DNA from: JADJVL01 sp046331545
GTDB taxonomy: Bacteria > Acidobacteriota > Holophagae > Holophagales > Holophagaceae
Length of the DNA stretch: 64,000 nt
Assembly (NCBI GenBank): GCA_046331545.1
Contig: JAXLQR010000002.1
Coordinates: 1,612,001 to 1,676,000, forward strand
Reading direction: 5' to 3'
Position 1 is the stretch's first letter; each line of letters opens with the position of its first letter. This document shows positions 33,884-41,135 of this stretch, in pieces. The position numbers were made by a program, and so were the translations under genes. The notes under the pieces were generated by a model. That model was not told the origin of the DNA. It worked only from the letters and a program-made list of their open reading frames with translations, and did no database searches.

Positions 33884-35311
33884 TCACGCCTTGGGATACA
33901 CCCGGATCCCCTTGAACTGCCGCAGCAGCACCTTCCCCGGCGCGAAGCCCCTTGGCTTGCTGACGTCCGCCACCCGGCAGACGTGCACCTCCACCTTGCC
34001 GCCATCCCTCGCCTTGCTGTGCCACGCGGCGAGCTGGGCGGCGCGCTCGAGGACTTCCCGGGGCAGCTCGCTGAGCTTGTCGGGGTTGCGGATGACCACG
34101 TGGCTGCCGGGGACGGAGGCCACGTGCATCCACACGTCCAGGGGCGCGGCCACCTTGAAGGTGAGGGCGTCGTTGTCGGCGTCGCCCTTGCCGATGAGCA
34201 CCTCGAAGCCGTCCACAATCACGCTGCGGAAGGCCTGGCCCTTGCCGTCCTTGCGCTTCAGGGAATCCGGCTTCGTCTCCTTCGGGTCCTTCACGCGGGG
34301 CTTCTCCTTCGGCTTGACGGCGGGCACGTCATGGGGCGCCGACTGCGCCGCCTGCCATTGTCGCGCGAGATCCCCCTCCAGCACCGCGAGCCGCGCCAGC
34401 CCCCGCTCGGCCTTCTTCGCGGCGGCGAACCAGCGGCGGGCCGCGGTCTCGGCGGTCTCGCCCGCGGGCAGGTCCAGGCGCGAGCCGTCGAGGAACTCGA
34501 CGCTCCCGGTAGCGCCCTTGAGGTGGTAGAGCTCCGCCGAGATCCGCGCCGCCTGGTCCTTCAGGGGCAGGGCGGCCGTGTGCCGGGCGCGATCCAGGGC
34601 GAGGCTGCGGCGCAGGCGCTCGAGCCGCTGCAGCTCCACCTCCCGCGCCCGGTCCACGGCCTGCGCCTTCGGGGCGAGAAGGATGCGCGCGGCCCGCGCC
34701 AGGGACCAGGCGCGGTGCCGCGCGGCGAGGTCGCCGTCGCCCTCGAGGACGTCCACCCGATCGCCCGCGAGGGCCGCATCCAGGTCCGTGCCGAAGCGAT
34801 CCCGCCAGCGCTCCAGGGCCGGCGGCTGGCCGTCGGGGTCCGGCGCGCCTTTCGGGAAGGGCTGGCCGAGGCCCAGGCGCACCAGCGAGGGCGGCTCGCC
34901 GTCCAGGCGCAGGCCCGACCGCCCGGGAATGGCGCGCCAGGCCAGGGTGGTCGCCTCCAGGCGGCCGGTGATGGCCCGGCGCTGGAAGGCGAGGCCCAGC
35001 CAGCGCTCCCGCGGATCGCCTTCGACCTCCACCAGGCGCGCCCCCTTCAACTCCAGGCCCCAGCGGCGGGACTCGTCCTTCCGGGCCGCGGCCTTGAGGG
35101 CCTGGAAGGCCTCGTCCTTCTCGTCCAGCCGCCACAGCTCCGGCGCGGGATGGAGGAGCAGGGCCCACCAGAAGGCTTTCCCTTCCCCGCGGCTCCGGCG
35201 TGGCATCCACTGGAGGAGCAGGCCCTGGGGCGCCACCAGCACGTCCTGCACGCCGGGCGAGTCCGTCCCCAGGTGGGCCCGGGCGAGGGCGAGGATGAGG
35301 GGCGCGTCCAT
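33884..35311 (-). CDS. NFACT-R (DUF814) domain protein, RqcH-like
   Basis: About 475 aa, read leftward from ATG 35311. The C-terminal 110 residues match the NFACT-R domain: FRSVIVDGFEVLIGKGDADN (about 360-380), DVWMHVASVPGSHVVIRNPD and KVEVHVCRVADVSKPRGFAP. The middle has a long charged helical region (coiled coil, about 195-330) and a basic linker (VKPKEKPRVKDPKETK). The N-terminal domain is hard to match to NFACT-N and seems reduced. RqcH proteins act in bacterial ribosome-associated quality control, adding Ala tails on split 50S subunits. Divergent from the tryptophan dioxygenase gene (51 bp). Confidence 0.82.
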   Translation of the reverse strand: MDAPLILALARAHLGTDSPGVQDVLVAPQGLLLQWMPRRSRGEGKAFWWALLLHPAPELWRLDEKDEAFQALKAAARKDESRRWGLELKGARLVEVEGDPRERWLGLAFQRRAITGRLEATTLAWRAIPGRSGLRLDGEPPSLVRLGLGQPFPKGAPDPDGQPPALERWRDRFGTDLDAALAGDRVDVLEGDGDLAARHRAWSLARAARILLAPKAQAVDRAREVELQRLERLRRSLALDRARHTAALPLKDQAARISAELYHLKGATGSVEFLDGSRLDLPAGETAETAARRWFAAAKKAERGLARLAVLEGDLARQWQAAQSAPHDVPAVKPKEKPRVKDPKETKPDSLKRKDGKGQAFRSVIVDGFEVLIGKGDADNDALTFKVAAPLDVWMHVASVPGSHVVIRNPDKLSELPREVLERAAQLAAWHSKARDGGKVEVHVCRVADVSKPRGFAPGKVLLRQFKGIRVYPKA

Positions 35312-35362
35312 ACCCGCAGGATCGCACGGCGGACCGGGCCGCCCCGGCGCTACCATGGCGCC

Positions 35363-36280
35363 ATGCCCCCCGAGACGCCGCTGACCTACGAGTCCTACCT
35401 CTCCGTGCCCGAGATCCTCGCGGCGCAGAAGCCGCTGTCCAAGCCCGAGGCCCACGACGAGCTGCAGTTCATCATCGTGCACCAGGTCTATGAACTCTGG
35501 TTCAAGCTCCTGCTCCACGAGGTGCGGGGCGCCATCCAGCACCTCCAGGCCGGCGGGACCGGCCAGGCCCACTGGCTGCTCGGCCGCTGCGTGGAGATCG
35601 CCCGCGTCCTCATCCAGCAGATCCACGTCATGGAGACCATGAGCCCGTCCAGCTTCCTGGAGTTCCGGGACGTGCTGAAGCCCGCGTCGGGGCTGCAGAG
35701 CGTGCAGTTCCGGGTGCTGGAGTACCACTGCGGCCCCAAGGATCCGCGCTACATCGCCCTGCACGCGTCGAACCCCGAGGCCAGGCAGGCCCTGGAGTCC
35801 GCCTACGCCGCGCCGTCGCTGTGGGACGCCTTCTGCGCCGCGCTGAAGCTCCGCGGTTTCGAGGTGGAGGGCCGGGAACAGCAGCTCCGGACCCTGGTGC
35901 GGGTCTACACCGAGAGGGACTGCCTGGACCTCCACCGCCTCGCGGAGACCATGCTGGAGTTCGACGAGGCCTTCCGCATCTGGCGCTTCCGCCACTACCT
36001 CATGGCCGAGCGCATGATCGGCTTCAAGCCCGGCACCGGCGTGGCCCACACCGAGCAGGTGGGCTTCGGGACGCATGGGAAGGGCGAGACGCACGCCGGC
36101 GAGCACGCGACGGATTCGGGCCGCTGCCCCGTGGGGGGCGCTTCCCTGCCGCCGGCCGAGGGCGGCCAGTCCTTCCACGACCCCGGCGTCCACTACCTGA
36201 AGAGCCGCGTCGAGATCCGCTACTTCCCGCTGCTCTGGGAGCTGCGCAGCCACCTGGGGAGCGACGGCTATGGGATCTGA
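35363..36280 (+). CDS. kynA: Tryptophan 2,3-dioxygenase
   Basis: About 305 aa from ATG 35363. Family motifs: LTYESYLSVPEILAAQ, HDELQFIIVHQVYELWFKLL (with the active-site His), SPSSFLEFRDVLKPASGLQS, VQFRVLEYHCG, and WRFRHYLMAERMIGFKPGTG. A C-terminal YLKSRVEIRYFPLLWELRS follows. It is a cytoplasmic haem enzyme opening the Trp indole ring to N-formylkynurenine. It is odd in carrying about 51 residues (36041-36193) rich in His and Gly between the GTG and YLKS motifs, where other members have about five. It overlaps the SDR gene by 11 bp. Kynurenine formamidase lies 13 kb away at 49040. Confidence 0.93.
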   Translation: MPPETPLTYESYLSVPEILAAQKPLSKPEAHDELQFIIVHQVYELWFKLLLHEVRGAIQHLQAGGTGQAHWLLGRCVEIARVLIQQIHVMETMSPSSFLEFRDVLKPASGLQSVQFRVLEYHCGPKDPRYIALHASNPEARQALESAYAAPSLWDAFCAALKLRGFEVEGREQQLRTLVRVYTERDCLDLHRLAETMLEFDEAFRIWRFRHYLMAERMIGFKPGTGVAHTEQVGFGTHGKGETHAGEHATDSGRCPVGGASLPPAEGGQSFHDPGVHYLKSRVEIRYFPLLWELRSHLGSDGYGI

Positions 36281-37064
36281 GGCGGGCGGGCTCTCCGGCC
36301 GCCATGCCCTCGTCACCGGCGCCTCCCAGGGCATCGGGCGGGCGGCCGCCCTCGCCCTGGCCGCGCAGGGCTGCACGGTCACGGTGCTGGCCCGCAGCGC
36401 CATGAAGCTCACCCACCTGGCCGACGAGCTGCGGGCCGCGGGCGCGCCGGAGGCCCACGTCCTCGCGGCGGACCTGGAGGACCGGGGCTCCCTCAGGCTC
36501 ATCGTCGAATCGCACCTGAAGGCCCATGGCCCCCTCCACATCCTGGTGAACAATGCCGGCGGGCCGCCCTCGGGGCCGATCCTCGAGGCCGAGGAGGCCG
36601 ACTTCCTGAAGGCCTTCGGCCGCCTGCTGATGGCGCCCCACCTCCTGGTGAAGCTGCTGCTGCCCGGCATGAAGGAGGCGGGCTACGGGCGCATCATCAA
36701 CGTCATCTCCACCTCGGTGCGCGAGCCCCTGCCCAACCTCGGCGTGAGCAACACCATCCGCGGCGCCACCGCCGCCTGGGCGAAGACGCTCGCCAAGGAG
36801 CTGCCGCCGGGAATCACCATCAACAACGTGCTTCCCGGTGCCACCGCCACCGAGCGCCTGGAGGCCATCGAGCTGGCCCTGGCGGAGAAGAGCGGACGCA
36901 GCGTGGAATCGGTGAAGGCCGACATGGTGCGGATGATTCCCGAGGGCCGCGTGGCGGACCCGGTGGAGACCGCCGCCCTCATTGCCTTCCTCGCCAGTCC
37001 CGAGGCCGCCTACGTGCGGGGCCAGAGCATCGCCGTGGACGGCGGCCGGATGAACGCGATTTAG
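36270..37064 (+). CDS. SDR-family oxidoreductase with non-canonical active site
   Basis: About 264 aa. Rossmann dinucleotide motif GASQGIGRAAA, LAADLEDRGS, NNAGGP and ITINNVLPGATATERLE place it among short-chain dehydrogenases. The Ser of the catalytic triad is present (VISTS), but the YxxxK motif is replaced by SNTIR in NLGVSNTIRGATAAWAKTLA. A sub-branch annotated as 3-oxoacyl-ACP-reductase-like shares this pattern, as far as I recall. The ATG overlaps the end of the dioxygenase gene by 11 bp, so they are co-expressed. The stop codon abuts the inverted-repeat element. Substrate unknown. Confidence 0.88.
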   Translation: MGSEAGGLSGRHALVTGASQGIGRAAALALAAQGCTVTVLARSAMKLTHLADELRAAGAPEAHVLAADLEDRGSLRLIVESHLKAHGPLHILVNNAGGPPSGPILEAEEADFLKAFGRLLMAPHLLVKLLLPGMKEAGYGRIINVISTSVREPLPNLGVSNTIRGATAAWAKTLAKELPPGITINNVLPGATATERLEAIELALAEKSGRSVESVKADMVRMIPEGRVADPVETAALIAFLASPEAAYVRGQSIAVDGGRMNAI

Positions 37065-37516
37065 GCTTTGGGCTTTCGGCTCTAGGCTTTGGCTTCAATC
37101 ACGACCCACACCTCCCTTCCTTCATGAGCCGCGACCACCGAAAGCTCCAAGTCTTCCAGATGGCCGACACGTTGGCCCTATGCCTGTACCGGGGCACGAC
37201 CGGATTTCCGCAAGAAGAACGATTCGGGCTCCAGTCCCAGCTTCGACGGGGTGGTGTCAGCATCGTGGCAAACATCGTTGAAGGCGCCGCACGCAGGACG
37301 ACCAGGGAATATCTGCATTTTCTGAATGTGTCCTTGGGTTCCGCAGCGGAAGTGGACTACCTCCTCGACCTCACCGGACGGCTGGGCTACCTCGATACAG
37401 TCACCCTGAATTCGCTCCGGGAACAGACTGGCCACCTCATCCCCGCCCTGAAGGGATTGATCACGGCCCTCGACGCTGCCGAGTCCAGCCAAAGCCCAAG
37501 GCCCAAAGCCCAGAGT
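37061..37516 (+). mobile_element. IVS-like element: inverted repeats enclosing a four-helix-bundle gene
   Basis: Nested inverted repeats bound this segment: GGCTTTGGGC (37064-37073) pairs with GCCCAAAGCC (37501-37510), and GGCTTTGGCT (37085-37094) pairs with AGCCAAAGCC (37487-37496), with internal loops of 11 and 4 nt. The RNA could close into an imperfect 20-bp stem around the gene. The element begins at the SDR stop codon and ends just before the LLM start codon. Its base composition is clearly less GC-rich than the neighbours. The layout recalls 23S rRNA intervening sequences, which are also stem-closed and encode this protein family, but here it is outside rRNA. No transposase is present. 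Exact ends are uncertain. Confidence 0.6.
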
Positions 37517-37525
37517 CCCGGATGA
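37124..37525 (+). CDS. Four-helix-bundle protein (23S rRNA intervening-sequence / S23 family)
   Basis: About 133 aa. Family pattern: RKLQVFQMADTLALCLYRGT (helix 1), FPQEERFGLQSQLRRGGVSI (the conserved region between helices 1 and 2), VANIVEGAARRTTREYLHFL (helix 2), SLGSAAEVDYLLDL (helix 3) and a fourth helix LREQTGHLIPALKGLITAL. The last residues (SSQSPRPKAQSPG) are encoded by the right inverted repeat, and the TGA overlaps the next gene's ATG. Proteins of this family are encoded in rRNA intervening sequences and, as the Avd type, in diversity-generating retroelements; no reverse transcriptase is here. Biochemical role unknown; nucleic-acid binding is plausible from the basic surface. Confidence 0.88.
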   Translation: MSRDHRKLQVFQMADTLALCLYRGTTGFPQEERFGLQSQLRRGGVSIVANIVEGAARRTTREYLHFLNVSLGSAAEVDYLLDLTGRLGYLDTVTLNSLREQTGHLIPALKGLITALDAAESSQSPRPKAQSPG

Positions 37526-38751
37526 AGTTCGACATCTTCTTCTCCATCTCCCAGACGCCCGTGGAAGGCTTCCTTCCCGACGAGGCGACGATGTTCCGGA
37601 ACTTCTTCGCCCAGGTGGAGGCCGCGGACGCGCAAGGCTACGGCACGGCCTGGGTGGCGGAGAGCCACTTCAGCTCCGAGGTGCAGAAGCGCCACCACCG
37701 CCCCGTGATCCCCCACTGGAACGGCGAGGTGGGCCTGAACGGCGACATCTGCCAGCTCTCGGGCCACGTGTTCCGGAAAACGAATCGCATCGACGTGGGC
37801 TCGGCGGTGATGAACATCGTCTGCAACGGCGGGCCGCTGCCGGCGGCGGAGAAGGTGGCCACGTGGGCGACGCTGCACGGGCTGGATCCGGCGGAGAAGC
37901 GGCGGCTGCACCTGGGCTTCAGCGCGGGCCGCTTCGACTTCATGAGCCGCGTGACCGGCGTGGACGCCCGGGAGCCCTGGGAGCACGCGGCCTGGCCGGT
38001 GGTGCGGGGGAAGGTCTTCCTGGAGGCGGCGGAGATCTTCCTGCGCCTGCTGCGGGGGGAGACGGTCTCCAGCGACGACATCCCGGAGTATGAGGTGCGC
38101 GCCTCGGACTTCCGCAGCCCCGACGACTGGCACAAGGTGCAGGAGCTGGCGGGCACGACGGCGGACGCCATCCCCCTGGTGCGCCGCTGGACCTTCGAGC
38201 CCACCCGCATCATCCCTGCCCACTGGCGCCGGGAGCTGGTGGTGCCCATCGCCGGCACCCACGACGCGCCGGCCCAGGAGTACCTGAACCGCTTCCTGCC
38301 GGTGCAGGTCTTCAACCTCTCCATCACCCGCCCCGAGGTCATCGAGGACACCCACCGCCGCATGGCCGCGGCCTACCACCCCAAGGGCGGGCCCTGGAAG
38401 CGCGAGTACATGCCCCGCACGGTCTTCGTGTTCCTCAACGCGCAGGGGCACCTCAGCCCCGAGCGTCAGCGGGCCCACGCCAAGGAGGAGGCGGAAGCCG
38501 CGCTCGGCGCCTACTGGAACGCCCTGGACGGCACCATCGACCCCAGCAAGGTGGCCGGCGCCGCCGACAACGCCCTCATCGGCAACCCCGACGACGTGGC
38601 GCAGCAGATCGCCGAGCGCTTCCACCCCGAGGACCGGCTGATGCTGTGGTTCGACTTCTTCAACCACGACTGCAAGCGGGTGATCGAGAACCAGGCGGCC
38701 TTCATGGGCGAGGTCGTGCCGCGGCTGCGGGCCCGCGGGATCGCGTGCTGA
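37522..38751 (+). CDS. LLM-class (luciferase-like) flavin-dependent oxidoreductase
   Basis: About 409 aa. A TIM-barrel luciferase-like monooxygenase pattern is visible: MKFDIFFSISQTP, the helix AAD-AQGYGTAWVAESHFS, VGSAVMNIVCNGGPLPAAEK, RLHLGFSAGRFDFMSRVTGV, and a C-terminal GNPDDVAQQIAERFHPEDRL. Such enzymes use reduced FMN or F420 for oxidation or hydroxylation. The ATG at 37522 overlaps the four-helix-bundle gene by four bases. It is placed after the dioxygenase and SDR genes and 16 bp before an asparaginase-II-like gene, so an aromatic or amino-acid-derived substrate is possible, but nothing in the sequence fixes it. Confidence 0.87.
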   Translation: MKFDIFFSISQTPVEGFLPDEATMFRNFFAQVEAADAQGYGTAWVAESHFSSEVQKRHHRPVIPHWNGEVGLNGDICQLSGHVFRKTNRIDVGSAVMNIVCNGGPLPAAEKVATWATLHGLDPAEKRRLHLGFSAGRFDFMSRVTGVDAREPWEHAAWPVVRGKVFLEAAEIFLRLLRGETVSSDDIPEYEVRASDFRSPDDWHKVQELAGTTADAIPLVRRWTFEPTRIIPAHWRRELVVPIAGTHDAPAQEYLNRFLPVQVFNLSITRPEVIEDTHRRMAAAYHPKGGPWKREYMPRTVFVFLNAQGHLSPERQRAHAKEEAEAALGAYWNALDGTIDPSKVAGAADNALIGNPDDVAQQIAERFHPEDRLMLWFDFFNHDCKRVIENQAAFMGEVVPRLRARGIAC

Positions 38752-38767
38752 AGGGCAGGAGCGGACG

Positions 38768-39856
38768 ATGACCCACCTCTATCCATCCTCTCCCCTGGGC
38801 GAATCCATCCCCGGCATCCCCACGGGCCGGGACGTGGAGTGGCAACCCCTGGTGGACTACCGGCGCTATGACGTGAGCGAGACCACCATCCACGGGGCGG
38901 TGTCGTGGGTGAGCGGGGACCGGATCGTCCACAGCTTCGGCGGGAACGTGCTGTGCTACGGGCGCTCCATGATGAAGCCGCTGATGATCAAGGTCTTCAC
39001 GAAGGAGCTGGAAGGCCTCGATTCGAAGCAGCAGGCCATCAGTGTGGCCAGCCACAACGGCGACACGGAGCACGTGGCCGCCGCCATGAGCCTGCTGCCG
39101 GAATCCGAGCACGGGCTGATGCTCACGCCCCTCGACGTGCCCCTCGTCCAGTTCGGCCGCCAGGTGCGCCGGCCACGTCGCTGGTACCACTGCTGCTCCG
39201 GCGAGCACGCGGCGATCCTGCGGGGCTGCCACGCCAAGGGCTGGGAGCGGGCGGGCTACATGCTGCCCCACCATCCCTTCTTCCAGGCCTACCTGGACGT
39301 GCTGCGCCGCTTCCTCGGCGCGGACTGGAAACCGCTGCGCACCGCCAAGGACGGCTGCGGCCTGCCCACGGTGAGCAACACGGTGACGGAGCTGGCGAAG
39401 CTCTATTCGGGCCTTGCCCGCACCCGGGACGAGGACTGGATCTGGGGCGCGATGGTGCGGCACCCCGACCTCGTGGGCGGCTTCAACCGCCTGGACAGCA
39501 CCATCCTGAAAGCCTGCGGCGGCGCCGTCATCGCGAAGGAAGGCGCCGACGGCCTGCTGGGCATGGCCATCGTCCACGACGACTATCCCGAGGGCCTCGG
39601 CGTCGTCATCAAGATCGCCCACGGCTGGAATCCCCAGGCCACCTGGTACGTGGCCCGCGCCATCCTCGGCGTCCTCGGCTTCGAGCTGCGCAATCCCTAC
39701 GCCCTGCGGCGGCAGAAGGCCTTCCTCGTCCCCGGCGTCGTGCCCGAGCATCTGCTGCCGAAGCTGGAGGCAATCCCGACGTGGGACGACTGGGATCCCG
39801 ACCAGGACCGGTGGATGTTCGATCCGCAGGACCACGCGGCGGTGGACCGGGCCTAG
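38768..39856 (+). CDS. Asparaginase II-like protein (Rhizobium etli type)
   Basis: About 362 aa. Conserved blocks of the thermolabile asparaginase family: VLCYGRSMMKPLMIK (Ser and Lys), VASHNGDTEHV, HCCSGEHAAILRGCH and KDGCGLPTVSNT. It is unrelated in sequence to the type I enzyme at 20968. The CSGKH motif reads CSGEH, with Glu replacing the Lys that I expect to be conserved, so substrate preference may differ. Likely in one transcript with the LLM oxidoreductase (16-bp gap) and the genes before it. An amidohydrolase step in the same pathway is possible but unproven. The stop is shared with the opposite-strand STAS gene. Confidence 0.82.
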   Translation: MTHLYPSSPLGESIPGIPTGRDVEWQPLVDYRRYDVSETTIHGAVSWVSGDRIVHSFGGNVLCYGRSMMKPLMIKVFTKELEGLDSKQQAISVASHNGDTEHVAAAMSLLPESEHGLMLTPLDVPLVQFGRQVRRPRRWYHCCSGEHAAILRGCHAKGWERAGYMLPHHPFFQAYLDVLRRFLGADWKPLRTAKDGCGLPTVSNTVTELAKLYSGLARTRDEDWIWGAMVRHPDLVGGFNRLDSTILKACGGAVIAKEGADGLLGMAIVHDDYPEGLGVVIKIAHGWNPQATWYVARAILGVLGFELRNPYALRRQKAFLVPGVVPEHLLPKLEAIPTWDDWDPDQDRWMFDPQDHAAVDRA

Positions 39857-40188
39857 CCCCAGACCATCTCCCCCGGCCCGCCCTCCTTGATGTCCAGTGC
39901 CAGGTGCAGGTTCGCCATGCGCAGGACGAGGGCGACGCGGCTGCCGACGCCGCAGAGGATGAGCTTGCCGCCCCTGTTTTGGATGGAGACGAGGCTGGCG
40001 ACGATCTGGCCGACGCCCAGGGAGTCGATGAACTCCACGGCGGTCAGGTCGAGGAGCACCTTGCGGAAGCCTTCCTCCATGCCTTTCTGCACGGCGGCGC
40101 TGAGCTCGCCTTCGCCCTCGGTGACGGACAGCTTGCGCCCGGGCGCGACGACGAAGACGTCCTCCAGGTGGTGGGTGAGGATGCTCAT
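39853..40188 (-). CDS. STAS-domain protein (anti-sigma factor antagonist-like)
   Basis: About 111 aa, read leftward. A single STAS domain: FVVAPGRKLSV, KVLLDLTAVEFIDSLGVGQI (the candidate phospho-Ser is in DSLG, about residue 56), GGKLILCGVGSRV and RMANLHLALDI. Such proteins switch partners with anti-sigma kinases or act in stressosome- and Mla-like systems. It is convergent with the asparaginase gene, sharing four bases, and lies downstream of the ECF sigma/anti-sigma pair in the same direction (68-bp gap); a direct link with that pair is only inferred, since ECF factors normally do not use STAS antagonists. Confidence 0.85.
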   Translation of the reverse strand: MSILTHHLEDVFVVAPGRKLSVTEGEGELSAAVQKGMEEGFRKVLLDLTAVEFIDSLGVGQIVASLVSIQNRGGKLILCGVGSRVALVLRMANLHLALDIKEGGPGEMVWG

Positions 40189-40256
40189 GGGGAACTCCGG
40201 GTGGAATCCTCCATGGCAGCGCCCGGGTGCGACGCCCGCGTGACGGCGGTGTGACG

Positions 40257-40502
40257 TCAGGGCTTCCGGAACCGTTCCAGGAGCGCTGCCGCCATGGCCT
40301 TCACCTCCTCGGGCAGCGACTCCTCCGTTGTTCCAGCCTTCGCCAGCCGGCCGACGCCCTTGAGGCTCTCGAGGTACGCCACGCAGGCGGGGCAGAGGGC
40401 GAGGTGGCGATCGAAGAGTGCGGCTTGGTCCGCAGGCAGGGCGCCGTCGAGGTAGGCGGACAGGAGCTCTGTCATCTCCCGGCAGGTGGGCAGGCGGCTC
40501 AC
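40257..40502 (-). CDS. Anti-sigma factor with zinc-finger (ZAS) domain
   Basis: About 81 aa, read leftward. The H-x3-C-x2-C zinc motif is in RHLALCPACVAYLESL, with an upstream Cys in PTCREMTELLSAYLDG, which is the standard ZAS fold of cytoplasmic anti-sigma factors. No membrane segment follows, so it is a soluble, possibly redox- or metal-responsive anti-sigma. Its start overlaps the stop of the ECF sigma gene by four bases, giving coupled production of the pair. Confidence 0.88.
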   Translation of the reverse strand: MSRLPTCREMTELLSAYLDGALPADQAALFDRHLALCPACVAYLESLKGVGRLAKAGTTEESLPEEVKAMAAALLERFRKP

Positions 40503-41110
40503 GAGGTCCTCCCGGCGACGAAGGTCTGGAGGGCGCCCCGCAGGGCGAGGCGGGCGCGGTGGAGGCGCTGGCGGACGAGGTCGCGGCTGATGCCCAGGTG
40601 CGCGGCGATGGCCTCGGTGTCCCAGTCCTCGAGGTCCTTGAGCACGAAGACCGCGCGCTGGTCGTCGGAGAGCATCCCGAGGGCCGCCTGCACGCGCTCC
40701 CGCAGCTCCCGTCCCTCGGCCATCGCGTGGGCCTCCGCCTCGCTAGTCCAGGCCAGGATGGCCGCCGGGTTGGCGTGGTGGCCGTCCTCGGCGAAGTCGG
40801 GCATGTAGTCCTCGACCACGTCCTCCCGCCGGCGGATGCGCTTGCGGCGCAGCATGAGGGCCTTGTTCACGGTGATGCGGTAGCCCCAGGTGCTGAAGGC
40901 GCTCTTCCCTTCGAACCTGCCGAGCTCGGTGTGCATGGCGATCAGCGCGTCCTGGAGGGCGTCCTGGGTGTCTCCGGGATCGCCAAGGATGCGTTGCGCC
41001 GCGCGGTGGAAGAGTGACAGGTGGCGCATCACGAGGACGCCGAAGGCCTCCCCGTGCCCTTCCCGGGCCAGGGTGACCAGATCGGCGTCGCTCAGGTCCT
41101 CGAGGGGCAT
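40499..41110 (-). CDS. ECF-family RNA polymerase sigma factor
   Basis: About 203 aa, read leftward. Region 2: AFGVLVMRHLSLFHRAAQRI, LGDPGDTQDALQDALIAM, FEGKSAFSTWGYRITVNKAL. Region 4: LGMLSDDQRAVFVLKDLEDW, DTEAIAAHLGISRDLVRQRL and HRARLALRG. It directs RNA polymerase to a specific regulon and is held by the co-encoded ZAS anti-sigma. The regulon cannot be read here. It is 25 bp upstream of the end of the DinB-like gene (same direction), so both may share a transcript. Confidence 0.93.
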   Translation of the reverse strand: MPLEDLSDADLVTLAREGHGEAFGVLVMRHLSLFHRAAQRILGDPGDTQDALQDALIAMHTELGRFEGKSAFSTWGYRITVNKALMLRRKRIRRREDVVEDYMPDFAEDGHHANPAAILAWTSEAEAHAMAEGRELRERVQAALGMLSDDQRAVFVLKDLEDWDTEAIAAHLGISRDLVRQRLHRARLALRGALQTFVAGRTS

Positions 41111-41135
41111 GGGCCCCAGGATAGTGCGCTTCGGA

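Noticed and set aside
37124..37525. Diversity-generating retroelement accessory protein (Avd)
   Set aside because: The fold family fits, but no reverse transcriptase, template repeat or variable repeat is visible in the surrounding 10 kb.
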